From Caldisericales bacterium (GTDB lineage: Bacteria; Caldisericota; Caldisericia; JAAYUI01), in the NCBI GenBank assembly GCA_022707885.1, contig JAKIZT010000007.1, positions 1-64,000 on the forward strand: a DNA stretch of 64,000 nucleotides, given 5' to 3'. The notes under the pieces were generated by a model that made no database searches, was not told where the DNA came from, and was given only the letters and a program-made list of their open reading frames with translations. Below, in pieces: positions 9,304 to 18,238 of this stretch (within the stretch, counting starts at the first letter, position 1; each line of letters begins with the position of its first letter). Made by a program: the position numbers and the translations under genes.

Positions 9304-10367
9304 AAAAACTCACCCTCTGGGGTTATTATGGATTTGGAAACGTTGGCGATGAAGCACTTCTTGATGTTTGCCTGAGTCTCATGAAAGATGCCAAAGTTGA
9401 CCTTTTATGCGGGCCTGCGCCATCAGTCAGGGCTTCGGAAAAACTGTCCATTGTACCAAGGAGTCCGGAAAATCTTTACAAATCAATAAGATCTTCTGAT
9501 GGCTTTGTGCTCGGTGCCGGGGGTTTGATACATGAGAGAGCAAAACCACTCGGGACCTACTATCATCTCTTGGGGCCATTCATATCAAAGTATTCCAGGA
9601 AACCGTACTGCGCTATCGGCCAGCAAATCGGTCCTTTCCAGAGGAACCTTACAAAGATGCTTGCAAAAAAAGCCCTTGAAAGAGCAAGATTCATAACTGT
9701 TAGAGACAACGCTTCACAAGTCGAAGCAAGCTTTCTTGGCCTGAATACAACACTTTCTGCAGATCTGGCATTTCTCCTGAATCCCGAGGACCCGTCAGTT
9801 GAGGTCAAAAAAGCTATTGAATCAATGCCGAAACCAAGAATAATTTTTGCGCCAGCTTCATACATGGAGGAAACCCCTTCTCCAGAATTCTGTGCAAAAG
9901 TTCTTGGAAAGATCATCTCATTAACCGGTGGCTCCTTAATAATAATCCCATTTTTCCCAGGCAAAGATGACGAATTTGGCGAAAAAGCAGAATCATTGTT
10001 GCCTCCAGAAAAAGTTTTGAGGCTCAAAAGTCCTGTTGACTGGAGGGATGCTTTCGGGGCATTCAACCTGTGTGATTTCTCAGTACCCATGAGGCTCCAC
10101 TCTGTTATAGCATCCTCGTTGGCCTGCATTCCAGCTTTACCCATGCCATACTTTCAAAAGGTACGCTCCATATCTTCTGAAATAGGCTACAACACCATGA
10201 TTGAGAAGGACGACCCGAGCTGGGAGCAAAAATGCCTTTCTTTCCTCTCCTCAAGCCAAAATATATGCCAGCAAACAGCTCTTCTTGCAAAAGATATGAG
10301 GAATCGTGCCAAGGTAACCGCAAAATTAATGGAGGACTTCATTGGGGATCTGGAAAGAACTGCTTGA
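9300..10367 (+). CDS. csaB: Polysaccharide pyruvyl transferase CsaB
   Basis: 355-residue enzyme that adds a pyruvate ketal to wall polysaccharide, the modification recognised by SLH domains of S-layer proteins. The N-terminus has the family's GYYGFGNVGDEALL motif, then GAGGLIHER, GQQIGPF, and the C-terminal PMRLHSVI motif. The start ATG overlaps the tagA stop (ATGA), so the pair is co-translated. No SLH-domain protein is encoded in this window, but the gene predicts one elsewhere. Confidence 0.92.
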   Translation: MKKLTLWGYYGFGNVGDEALLDVCLSLMKDAKVDLLCGPAPSVRASEKLSIVPRSPENLYKSIRSSDGFVLGAGGLIHERAKPLGTYYHLLGPFISKYSRKPYCAIGQQIGPFQRNLTKMLAKKALERARFITVRDNASQVEASFLGLNTTLSADLAFLLNPEDPSVEVKKAIESMPKPRIIFAPASYMEETPSPEFCAKVLGKIISLTGGSLIIIPFFPGKDDEFGEKAESLLPPEKVLRLKSPVDWRDAFGAFNLCDFSVPMRLHSVIASSLACIPALPMPYFQKVRSISSEIGYNTMIEKDDPSWEQKCLSFLSSSQNICQQTALLAKDMRNRAKVTAKLMEDFIGDLERTA

Positions 10368-10977
10368 TTTTATATTCCCCCCATCATGTGTGCTGTGCGG
10401 GGAAAATGGAATCTATCCCCTGTGCCACAGTTGCATGGAAAAAATAGAAATAGATCCCATTTGTTCGACCAAAATGGGGGCGATGGTTACCAGTTTTTCA
10501 AAATATGAGGATACAACAAGGGTACTTCTGGCAAGGTTCAAATATGATTTTCAGGAACAGGTGGGGACAATCATTGCAGACCTCATGACTCCGTACCTGT
10601 CAACTCTCGCCCCAAGGACACTCGTCCCGGTGCCACTGCATTTCATCAAAATACGCCAGAGAGGATTTAACCAGTCTGCAATAATCGCAAAAAGACTTTC
10701 AAAAAATCTCGGCTGGAAATATGCCCCAAGGCTCATCATCAGGCAAAGGAACACAAAACCCCAGTTTGAACTCGATGATGAAGAGCGACTAACAAATGTA
10801 GAAAAAGCTTTTGCCAGATATCCTTTTGCCGCCATACAACCAGATAAGCCATACATGATTGTCGATGACATCGTCACCACCGGAGCAACACTGGCAAGTT
10901 GTGCAAAAACATTAAAAGAATCAGGTGCAACAAGGATTGAAGGGCTTACTTTTGCCAGGGCGAGGAATGTAAACTAG
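10342..10977 (+). CDS. comF: ComF family phosphoribosyltransferase-like protein
   Basis: 211 residues. It has an N-terminal zinc-finger-like CVLCG...CHSC pair followed by a type I phosphoribosyltransferase fold with the PRPP loop MIVDDIVTTGATLASC near the C-terminus. ComF proteins take part in DNA uptake in competent bacteria, though homologues exist in many others. TTG start at 10342 with GGAGGA at 10331-10336, overlapping csaB by 26 bases. No other competence gene is adjacent, so the role here is open. Confidence 0.88.
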   Translation: MGIWKELLDFIFPPSCVLCGENGIYPLCHSCMEKIEIDPICSTKMGAMVTSFSKYEDTTRVLLARFKYDFQEQVGTIIADLMTPYLSTLAPRTLVPVPLHFIKIRQRGFNQSAIIAKRLSKNLGWKYAPRLIIRQRNTKPQFELDDEERLTNVEKAFARYPFAAIQPDKPYMIVDDIVTTGATLASCAKTLKESGATRIEGLTFARARNVN

Positions 10978-11033
10978 CAACCATTGAAACGCGAGGAATT
11001 TGTGATAAATAAAACCGCCATGGAGGAAAAAAT

Positions 11034-11582
11034 ATGAAAAATTCATGGTTCGGTTTTTTGACTCATCTAAGAAGTCTTGTTACTGTATCGATTCTGACAG
11101 CTCTCGCAATTGCTTCAAAATTTGCAACATTCTTCATTGGAGCAACAAAATTCGATCCAGCCGGCCCTGCAGTAATAATGATCGCTGGCATGATGTACGG
11201 GCCAATCGCTGGCGCAATTGTTGGAGGTTTAGCTGATTTTCTCGGTTTCCTTGTATACAACTCTTCCGGATACGCATGGAACCCGGTGGTGACGGTTGGG
11301 AATATCTGTCTTGGTTTCTTTGCCGGCCTTTTTTATTGGGTTTTTAAATATTTCTCCAAGCCAAAACAGGCCGCGGCACTGCCAATAATAATATCAGCTT
11401 TTGCTGGAAGGCTTATAGGATTTTTTGTCATAACATGGGGTCTTATTGCAACATACAAAATGGATTTCTATGGAACGCTTATGACAAGACTTCCCTCGGA
11501 ACCATTTCTAATGATCTGGTATCTTGTGGTCACCCTGGCAATCATGCTTTGGGTAGAAAAAAATAAATGGAGTGAAGAATGA
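11034..11582 (+). CDS. ECF transporter S component, folate-type family
   Basis: 182-residue membrane protein with about five to six hydrophobic segments, the substrate-binding subunit of an energy-coupling-factor vitamin importer. The Ala-rich N-terminus (SILTALAIASKF), the GPIAGAIVGGLADFLGF segment and the C-terminal region match the folate-family S components (FolT-like). The EcfA/EcfT energising module is not in the window, as expected for group II ECF systems. SD GGAGGAAA lies just before ATG 11034. The stop overlaps the start of a small metal-binding protein. The vitamin transported is not certain. Confidence 0.82.
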   Translation: MKNSWFGFLTHLRSLVTVSILTALAIASKFATFFIGATKFDPAGPAVIMIAGMMYGPIAGAIVGGLADFLGFLVYNSSGYAWNPVVTVGNICLGFFAGLFYWVFKYFSKPKQAAALPIIISAFAGRLIGFFVITWGLIATYKMDFYGTLMTRLPSEPFLMIWYLVVTLAIMLWVEKNKWSEE

Positions 11583-11785
11583 CAGTAGACATCAGAAGCA
11601 AAAGCATAATGTGCAGTGGCTGTGCGCAGACCATCACCAAGGCCCTGATGGGTGTAATAGGGGTCAAGTCGGTTTCGGTTGATGTACCCAAAAAAACAGT
11701 CACCGTGGACTTTGACGAGAGAACAACCAGCGAGCTAGCGCTCAGGACTGTAATGATAGGCGCTGGTTATCCGCCAGACGCCTGA
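11579..11785 (+). CDS. Heavy-metal-associated (CopZ-like) small protein
   Basis: 68-residue ferredoxin-like HMA domain with the metal-binding MCSGC motif near residues 11-15 and the usual GVKSVSVD and later AGYPP pattern. Such proteins carry Cu(I) or a similar soft metal in the cytoplasm. It overlaps the ECF S-component by 4 bases (ATGA), an unusual partner: no copper ATPase is adjacent. It converges on mraY with only 7 bases between stops. Confidence 0.88.
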   Translation: MTVDIRSKSIMCSGCAQTITKALMGVIGVKSVSVDVPKKTVTVDFDERTTSELALRTVMIGAGYPPDA

Positions 11786-11792
11786 TCTGGGT

Positions 11793-12740
11793 CTAGTAAA
11801 GCAAGTAGAAGAGGCCGAGCATCAGCAAACCAAAAATTGCTGATGCCACCCAGAACACCACCACCACTTTAATCTCTTTCCAGCCGGAAAGTTCAAAGTG
11901 GTGGTGAATCGGACTCATCTTAAAAATTCTGACACCCTTCTTCAGCGGAGATATGTATTTTGTATATTTGAAATAACCCACCTGGATCATCGAGGAAAGC
12001 GCTTCTATGATGAATAAGCCTGCACCAACAGCAAAAAGCCAGATATGTCCTGAATAGATTGCCGAGACAACAAGTACTCCGCCAATTGCATTCGACCCAA
12101 AATTTCCCATCCATATTTTTGCGGGCTTTAAATTGACAAAGAGAAAACCCAGAAGGGCACCTGCAAGAGCAAGCGGAACAACTGTAGCTGTAGGCTGTGT
12201 CGCCCAGATGATAGGTGCAAGACATAAAAGGGTGATGGACGACGCGCCCGCTGCGAGGCCATCGAGACCATCTGCAAGATTGACCGCGTTGACCCCACCA
12301 ACCATGATAAACAGGTAGAATGCGAAATTGAGCCAATTTGGAGCTGATTGCCCAAAAGCACTTGGCAGGGTACCCCAGTTAAAAATGAGGAATGGCAAAG
12401 CAAAAATGACCTGGAGAATGACAGTCCATCTTCCGGAAAGACCATATGGCGAGTGACGAAAAACTTTGATGTAATCGTCTATAAAACCCACCAATCCATA
12501 AGCAAGCAAAGCATAGACTCCCCAGAAAACGTCTTTTGTTTTTACTGGCGAAATGATAACGGCAAGCAACGTGGCCAAAATAAAAATAAGGCCACCCATG
12601 GTTGGAGTCCCAGCTTTTGCATAATGGGTTTTTGGCCCCTCTTCTCTTACCTGCTGACCAGCTTTTAATTTACGCATAAGCCAGATGACTGGCCACGAAA
12701 AAACAAGCGAAAATATAAACGAGAAAACCAAAGATTCCAT
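11793..12740 (-). CDS. mraY: Phospho-MurNAc-pentapeptide transferase (MraY)
   Basis: 315-residue polytopic enzyme that makes lipid I from UDP-MurNAc-pentapeptide and undecaprenyl phosphate. Family motifs are present: AGTPTMGG, GFIDDYIKV, NAVNLADGLDGLAAG and SPIHHHFELSGW. One departure stands out: the cytoplasmic loop that normally reads MGDxGSLALGG reads MGNFGSNAIGG, so the third conserved aspartate is asparagine. Start set at 12740, just after GAGGTGAAA; eight residues upstream in frame lack an SD. It lies outside any dcw cluster. Confidence 0.92.
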   Translation of the reverse strand: MESLVFSFIFSLVFSWPVIWLMRKLKAGQQVREEGPKTHYAKAGTPTMGGLIFILATLLAVIISPVKTKDVFWGVYALLAYGLVGFIDDYIKVFRHSPYGLSGRWTVILQVIFALPFLIFNWGTLPSAFGQSAPNWLNFAFYLFIMVGGVNAVNLADGLDGLAAGASSITLLCLAPIIWATQPTATVVPLALAGALLGFLFVNLKPAKIWMGNFGSNAIGGVLVVSAIYSGHIWLFAVGAGLFIIEALSSMIQVGYFKYTKYISPLKKGVRIFKMSPIHHHFELSGWKEIKVVVVFWVASAIFGLLMLGLFYLLY

Positions 12741-12859
12741 TTTCACCTCACAAATACAAGGCATTATAACTTCCGGGTGTTTCGTGTAAAGTGAGGGTAA
12801 GTTTTGTTTTTACCCAAATAGTTTTAGATTAGATTTGTGTTTATATCACAGGAGGCAAC

Positions 12860-14281
12860 ATGAGCGAAGAAGAAAAAAAAGAAACGCTGGGTTCCAAGCT
12901 GTTCTATAAAACCAAAAACGTTTGGGAAACCACAGAGAACCACGCCGAGATCATGAATTTTGCAAAACCATACAAAACTTTCCTTGATAAGTGCAAGACC
13001 GAAAGGGAAGCTGTGGCATGGGCTGCAAAAAAGCTTGAGGATGCTGGTTTCAAAACACCTGGAAATGGAGACAAAATCTTCATGGTCAACAGGGGCAAGG
13101 CAGTCATCGCTGCAAGGCTTGGCAAGAAGCCAATCAAAGAAGGCTTCAACATCGTGGTTTCACACGTTGATGCACCAAGGCTGGATCTCAAACAGGTGCC
13201 ATTCTACGAAGATTCCGGGCACGCAATGCTCGACACCCACTACTATGGCGGAATAAAGAAATACCAGTGGGCCAACATACCCCTTGCCATGCACGGCAGG
13301 ATAATCAAAGCTGATGGTTCAAAGATTGATCTTGTCTGGGGTGAAAACGAGAATGAAGGATCTCTTCTGATTCCAGACATCCTTATCCACCTTGCACAAA
13401 AGCAGATGGAAGGGTCGGCCGCAAAAGCACTCACAGGCGAACAGATGAACGCCATCGCCGGAACGATCCCGATACCAGGCAAGGAGTACGAGAAAGAGTC
13501 AGACAAGGTAAAACTGAATGTTCTCAAAATCCTTAACGACAAATATGGCATCACGGAGGCAGATTTTGTCTCTGCAGAGATCGAGCTCGTCCCATCAGAA
13601 AACTGCAGGGAGATTGGCATAGACAACTCATGTATCATTGGCTACGGCCATGACGACAGGATATGCTCCTATTCAGCACTCCAGGCCCTTCTGGACATGA
13701 AGGAACAACCGGAGCGTACCGCAATTGCATACCTTGTTGACAAGGAAGAGATCGGTTCCGAAGGCACAACCGGAGCAATCACAAAATTCCTCGAATACTT
13801 TATCGAGAAGGTTGCCAGTTCATGTGACATAACAGAAATAATGCAGAATTCGTTCTGCATGTCAGGTGATGTAAATGCAGGGTATGATGTCAACTTCAAG
13901 GAAAATTTCGAAACAAAGAATGCCTCTTTCCTTGGCAAGGGTATAACCATAACAAAATTCACCGGCAGGGGTGGAAAAGGTGGAGCAAACGACGCATCGG
14001 CCGAATTCATGGGCGCAATAAGGAAGCTCCTCTCTGACAGCAATGTTGTCTTCCAGACCGCAGAACTCGGCGCCGTCGACATTGGTGGTGGTGGTACTGT
14101 TGCAATGTATTTTGCGGCAAGGGGAATAGACACAATTGATGCTGGTCCGGCAGTCCTTGGAATGCATGCACCAAAAGAAACCATAAGCAAGGCAGACCTT
14201 TTCAGCACCTATCAGGCATACAAGACCTTCCTCGACAAATTCGCCGGGGAATATGTAAAGATAGCCAAAAACACCAATTGA
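12860..14281 (+). CDS. M18 family aminopeptidase
   Basis: 473-residue zinc aminopeptidase of the aspartyl/M18 type, cytoplasmic, forming large oligomers that trim N-terminal residues. Metal-ligand motifs are visible: SHVDAPRLD, YGHDDRI, DKEEIGSEG, SGDVNAGYD and LGMHAPKE. The length matches the family. ATG at 12860 is preceded by CAGGAGGCA. It stands at the head of a short operon with dut and the following unknown gene, divergent from mraY. Confidence 0.93.
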   Translation: MSEEEKKETLGSKLFYKTKNVWETTENHAEIMNFAKPYKTFLDKCKTEREAVAWAAKKLEDAGFKTPGNGDKIFMVNRGKAVIAARLGKKPIKEGFNIVVSHVDAPRLDLKQVPFYEDSGHAMLDTHYYGGIKKYQWANIPLAMHGRIIKADGSKIDLVWGENENEGSLLIPDILIHLAQKQMEGSAAKALTGEQMNAIAGTIPIPGKEYEKESDKVKLNVLKILNDKYGITEADFVSAEIELVPSENCREIGIDNSCIIGYGHDDRICSYSALQALLDMKEQPERTAIAYLVDKEEIGSEGTTGAITKFLEYFIEKVASSCDITEIMQNSFCMSGDVNAGYDVNFKENFETKNASFLGKGITITKFTGRGGKGGANDASAEFMGAIRKLLSDSNVVFQTAELGAVDIGGGGTVAMYFAARGIDTIDAGPAVLGMHAPKETISKADLFSTYQAYKTFLDKFAGEYVKIAKNTN

Positions 14282-14700
14282 TGAAAATCAAAAAGCTCAG
14301 ACAGGATGCAATACTTCCCCAAAGAGCGCATGACACAGACGCAGGGCTCGACCTCACCACACCGGATGAGGTCGAGCTTTTGCCTTTAGAGAGAAAACTT
14401 GTCATGCTGGGATTTTCAATGTCCATCCCGGACGGAATGGTCGGCCTTGTTTGCCCGCGCTCCGGGCTTGCAGCCAAAAACGGCATAACCATATTGAACG
14501 CACCAGGCATAGTTGATTCGGGATACAGGGGCGAAGTTGGGGTCGTACTGATTAATCTTGGAAAAGACAAAATCGTGCTTCCAAAAGGCTCAAGGATTGC
14601 CCAGATGGTCATTGTATCATACAATAACACACAACCGGTGTGGGCCGAAAACCTTGATGAAACAGAGAGAGGGCAGGGCGGTTTCGGTTCAACTTCCTGA
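14281..14700 (+). CDS. dut: Deoxyuridine triphosphatase
   Basis: 139-residue trimeric dUTPase that turns dUTP into dUMP, keeping uracil out of DNA. All five motifs are recognisable: AHDTDAGLDL, PDGMVGLVCPRSG, SGLAAKNGI, NAPGIVDSGYRGE and the C-terminal RGQGGFGST. An in-frame TTG at 14278 is possible; I use the ATG at 14281, which overlaps the aminopeptidase stop by one base. Confidence 0.94.
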   Translation: MKIKKLRQDAILPQRAHDTDAGLDLTTPDEVELLPLERKLVMLGFSMSIPDGMVGLVCPRSGLAAKNGITILNAPGIVDSGYRGEVGVVLINLGKDKIVLPKGSRIAQMVIVSYNNTQPVWAENLDETERGQGGFGSTS

Positions 14701-14712
14701 GGAGGAAGCAAT

Positions 14713-15648
14713 TTGAACAACCAACACCTTGAATTGTTTGCCAAACTTGATGGAAATTTTCATGATTCATTCACAGAAGCGCTATCTGCAACACTAAACG
14801 CAAGTAAGATCAATATTAAAACAGGTTTTCTGGCTGGACTTACAGGTACCGCATTTGCCCCCGCATGTGATACTGAAGAAGATTGCACTGCATGGTGGAT
14901 GGAATCTGCCCATATCGATCATAGACTCGATTTTATCAAAGATACGATTGGTTTTAACTTAAAAACTTTGAAGCTTGGCAAAGGAATCTGGCCTATTCCT
15001 GAAAATTTGCCCGAAGAAGCGCTGCTTCATCTTTCCAGTGGAGGTATGGTTCTGCTGAAGTCCTGGCCAATCTGGCAAGTTGCTGCCAATGCCAATGGAA
15101 AAACAGAAAGAATAGTATTTGAAGGATTCGAGAAACTTGATTGGTGTGAAAATTGCTTCACAAATTGCTTCCTTGTTACAGGAAAAGCAAAATCTTTTAA
15201 TGAAAAACAGGCCACGCTTGAAGCCATAAAGCATGGCGCAAAACTGGCCACCGGGGATTTTTCAATTGACAAAACCTGTTGGGGGACAACCCTCTATGAT
15301 AAAGCGATCGAGAAGCTGGAAGAAGAGTATTTTTGCCCTTCTTGCAAAGAAGAGAGTATTGGTTGCGCATACAGAACATTCAGAAGAATAGAAGGAACAA
15401 TTTTTTACGGAAAATCTTTCACTAGTGAAGTAAAAAATCTTGGAATAGTAGAAAACCAAATTTCAAATGAGCTGGTAAACACTCTTGAAACTATGTCCAA
15501 GGTTACAGAAAAATTGACAAGCAAGGGTTTCAGGGAGAGATATGCTTCTGGCAGTTTTGCATCAGATTCAAAAATATCACTCCTGGAGTTGAAAAAAGGT
15601 CAGGAGAAAATTGGGGAATTATGGACAAAAGCTACTTTATCCATTTAA
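14713..15648 (+). CDS. Unrecognised 311-residue protein, possible C39/BtrH-like fold
   Basis: I do not recognise this gene with confidence. TTG start with GGAGGAAG just upstream, 12 bases after dut. The N-terminal half contains GLTGTAFAPACDTEEDCTA followed by WWME, faintly like the N-terminal part of BtrH/C39-type papain-fold proteins (a conserved Gly-Ala-Phe, Cys and Trp arrangement). Two Cys pairs (WCENCFTNC and CPSC) could bind metal or form disulfides. The C-terminal quarter is helical and charged. There is no signal peptide or membrane segment. It is likely the last gene of the aminopeptidase-dut operon. Confidence 0.5.
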   Translation: MNNQHLELFAKLDGNFHDSFTEALSATLNASKINIKTGFLAGLTGTAFAPACDTEEDCTAWWMESAHIDHRLDFIKDTIGFNLKTLKLGKGIWPIPENLPEEALLHLSSGGMVLLKSWPIWQVAANANGKTERIVFEGFEKLDWCENCFTNCFLVTGKAKSFNEKQATLEAIKHGAKLATGDFSIDKTCWGTTLYDKAIEKLEEEYFCPSCKEESIGCAYRTFRRIEGTIFYGKSFTSEVKNLGIVENQISNELVNTLETMSKVTEKLTSKGFRERYASGSFASDSKISLLELKKGQEKIGELWTKATLSI

Positions 15649-15674
15649 TTTCAGGGTGTATATATTTTAGCCCT

Positions 15675-15701
15675 TTGATTGTCATTTTTCTTTGCTAAAA
15701 T
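15675..15701 (+). promoter_or_regulatory. Promoter giving a leaderless ydjC-like mRNA
   Basis: TTGATT at 15675-15680, a 15-base spacer and TAAAAT at 15696-15701. The predicted start near 15708 is two bases before the ATG at 15710, and no ribosome binding site precedes that ATG. The 15-base spacer is short, so the match is moderate. Confidence 0.4.
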
Positions 15702-15709
15702 AGCCTGCA

Positions 15710-16573
15710 ATGAAAAGCGTCATGGTCACAGCCGATGATTTTGGATTTACAAAATCTGTTACAGACGGCATTTTAAAGGCGCATGATGAAGGAATCGTTA
15801 CCCATACAGGCCTGATGGTCAATATGCCAGATGCTCAAAGAGCGGTTGAGCTGGCAAAATTAAGACCTTCTCTTTCCGTAGGGCTTCATTTCAATATTAC
15901 TCAAGGCAGACCAATCTCAGATCCAGAGCTTGTACCAAGTTTGGTTTGTAAAAATGGCGAATTTAGAAAACTTTCTCCATGGTATCCACGAAATGCCAAT
16001 CCAAAAGACATCGAAACAGAACTCAAGGCCCAAGTTGAAAAATTCCTGTCATTTGGTTTTGATAAAATCCATATCGATGGCCACCATTATGTAACATTCA
16101 TACCAAATGTTCTGAAGACTGTCATTAAATTTTCAAAAGAATATCCAATAACATCAACAAGAATGATTGACCCAGGAATGATCAAGAAGGGCGTAAAGAG
16201 AAAAATTATTGGTTTTTCGATACTTTGCCTTGGGCCAAAATTTGTTTTTGGTCTTGGAAGATATATCAAATTTTGGTTGAAAAAACTTGAAGAAGCAGGG
16301 CTCGTTCATCCTGACGCTTTGGTTTCATGGGAGCTTTTTGGCGAATCCGATTGTGAGGCCTCGCTCATAAAAAGTCTTATAACCCTCGGTAATGGCATTA
16401 CAGAGATTTTTGGGCATCCAGGCATGGTTGATGAAGAACTCCTGAACATATCCACATATACTGATATAAGGGAAAGAGAGCTTGCAGCATTTACATCGGA
16501 AGAAGTAATGGATGTTCTGGAAGAATCTGATATAACATTAATAAACGCTTTCTGCTTGGGAGGCCATCTATGA
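15710..16573 (+). CDS. YdjC/ChbG-type carbohydrate deacetylase
   Basis: 287 residues with the hallmarks of the YdjC/HpnK family: the N-terminal TADDFGFTKSV metal-binding aspartates, VGLHFNIT, and KIHIDGHHYV histidines. Family members remove acetyl groups from diacetylchitobiose or other N-acetylated glycans. It is the first gene of an operon with pilM and plsY and overlaps pilM by 4 bases. No SD precedes the ATG. Substrate unknown. Confidence 0.88.
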   Translation: MKSVMVTADDFGFTKSVTDGILKAHDEGIVTHTGLMVNMPDAQRAVELAKLRPSLSVGLHFNITQGRPISDPELVPSLVCKNGEFRKLSPWYPRNANPKDIETELKAQVEKFLSFGFDKIHIDGHHYVTFIPNVLKTVIKFSKEYPITSTRMIDPGMIKKGVKRKIIGFSILCLGPKFVFGLGRYIKFWLKKLEEAGLVHPDALVSWELFGESDCEASLIKSLITLGNGITEIFGHPGMVDEELLNISTYTDIRERELAAFTSEEVMDVLEESDITLINAFCLGGHL

Positions 16574-17565
16574 AAATTGGGCCAATAGGAATCCATCTTG
16601 GTGACCAAAGAATAAAGATAGCCCAGGTCGCATCCGACAAAGACAGGATACAGGTGATTGAGATGGTGTCTCTGCCAACCCCGGAAGGTTCGATTGTTCA
16701 AGGTTTTGTGAAGGCACCAAGGGTAGCGGCAGATGCAATCATGAGAGCCATATCCGAATCAAAATTCAATGGGAGAAAGGCTGTAATAGCCCATCCAACT
16801 GAAATCCTCAGGGTCCATACGATGACGGTCCAGGACAGCGCAGAACTCGACAAAGCCATCTCTACAAAACTATCCCAGATGTCTTTTGAGCAACCAGAAG
16901 AACTCATTTTTGACTACAAAATCGCTGCAAGGGAAAATGGAAGGGTCAAGGCGATTGTCGCAATAACAAACAAAAAACATGTGCAAAAAATCCAGGAGCT
17001 GGCCACACAGTCAAAACTGACCCTCGGTGGGACTGACCTGGAAATGCTTTCAACATACAGGGTGGTTGCAGGAACATATAGAATACCTGATATACCAACC
17101 GTCATTGCAATGCTCTCAGACCAGAATGTCAAGCTGGCCCTTTTTTGCGAAAGGGTATTGTCATATGTAAAAACAACCGATCTTCAATCATCACAGGCCA
17201 AAAGCGACCCAAAGCAACTATCATCCGAGATTGGAAAGTTCCTTGGCGAATATAGAAAAACAAACCTTCTGGCAGGGGAACCGGTCATTTTTCTTGCCGG
17301 GCTGCCCGAGCCAAGCTTTGAAATTGAAAAAGCTCTCTGGGAAGAGCTTGACAGTAGAACAACGTCGGTGAGATGGTCGGAGGCTTTTTCGCTTTCACCA
17401 ACTTACAACAATTTTGGCGAACTAACCACCCGCTTTGGCGCCTTCTGCTGCGCGATTGGACTTTCACTCTCCGACATGCAACTTCCACAAAGTTTTAAAA
17501 GCCCCATCATTCCTGATGTGAGGCAACCCGGATACACTCCAGATCTTCTAAAATTCGAGGGCTGA
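16570..17565 (+). CDS. PilM-like actin-fold ATPase
   Basis: 331 residues similar in layout to type IV pilus assembly protein PilM, a cytoplasmic FtsA/actin-like protein linking the pilus motor to the inner membrane. N-terminal GIHLGDQRIKIAQV resembles the first phosphate loop; the middle shows a SHS2-like region with TKLSQMSFEQPEELIFDY. The usual partners PilN, PilO and PilQ are missing next to it; neighbours are a deacetylase and plsY. It could serve a pilus encoded elsewhere or a different membrane machine. Confidence 0.7.
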   Translation: MKIGPIGIHLGDQRIKIAQVASDKDRIQVIEMVSLPTPEGSIVQGFVKAPRVAADAIMRAISESKFNGRKAVIAHPTEILRVHTMTVQDSAELDKAISTKLSQMSFEQPEELIFDYKIAARENGRVKAIVAITNKKHVQKIQELATQSKLTLGGTDLEMLSTYRVVAGTYRIPDIPTVIAMLSDQNVKLALFCERVLSYVKTTDLQSSQAKSDPKQLSSEIGKFLGEYRKTNLLAGEPVIFLAGLPEPSFEIEKALWEELDSRTTSVRWSEAFSLSPTYNNFGELTTRFGAFCCAIGLSLSDMQLPQSFKSPIIPDVRQPGYTPDLLKFEG

Positions 17566-17566
17566 A

Positions 17567-18238
17567 ATGGATACATTTTTCCAGGCAAAAGAATTGCTTA
17601 TTTTTGCATTATTGATCGTTTTTCCATACATTATTGGCTCAATTCCATTCGGGCTCCTGATAGGTCTGGCTTTTGGAATCGATATAAGAGGCAAAGGTTC
17701 CGGAAACATAGGTGCAACAAATGTACAAAGAACCCTTGGGTGGTTCCCTGGCCTTGCTTCATGGATACTCGATACCGCAAAAGGCTTTTTCCCTGTTTAC
17801 CTGACCAGTTATATGCTTGAGAACAAACTTTTTGGGCAAGAACTCGCTGGGATCAGCACAGGGTGGCCAATCGCTCTTGTTGGACTAGCTGTGATTGCCG
17901 GTCATTGCTGGTCGGTCTTCCTGAAATTCAGGGGAGGCAAGGGGGTCTCGACAACACTGGGTGTTGTGATGGCCCTTGACTGGAGAATGGGAATCGCCTG
18001 CTTTATTTTATGGGCAATCATTGTCGCTTTGACAAGATATGTAAGTGTTGCATCAATGATAACAGCCATTTTGATGCCATTTGGTTTTATTTTTCTGGGG
18101 GCAGACCCGATTTTTTGGGTCCTCTGCTTTGCGATCGCAATCGCCATCGTCATTAAACACAAAGACAATATAAAAAGGCTGAGGGAAGGGACAGAAAACA
18201 AGTTTGGTTCTGGGAGGAACAGTGCTCATAAGAGTTGA
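17567..18238 (+). CDS. plsY: Acyl-phosphate:glycerol-3-phosphate acyltransferase PlsY
   Basis: 223-residue membrane enzyme that puts the first acyl chain on glycerol 3-phosphate in phospholipid synthesis. Signature motifs: GSIPFG (motif 1), GSGNIGATN (motif 2), and GHCWSVFLKFRGGKGVST (motif 3). About five to seven hydrophobic segments. ATG one base after the pilM stop; overlaps the Sua5-like gene by 17 bases. Confidence 0.95.
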   Translation: MDTFFQAKELLIFALLIVFPYIIGSIPFGLLIGLAFGIDIRGKGSGNIGATNVQRTLGWFPGLASWILDTAKGFFPVYLTSYMLENKLFGQELAGISTGWPIALVGLAVIAGHCWSVFLKFRGGKGVSTTLGVVMALDWRMGIACFILWAIIVALTRYVSVASMITAILMPFGFIFLGADPIFWVLCFAIAIAIVIKHKDNIKRLREGTENKFGSGRNSAHKS

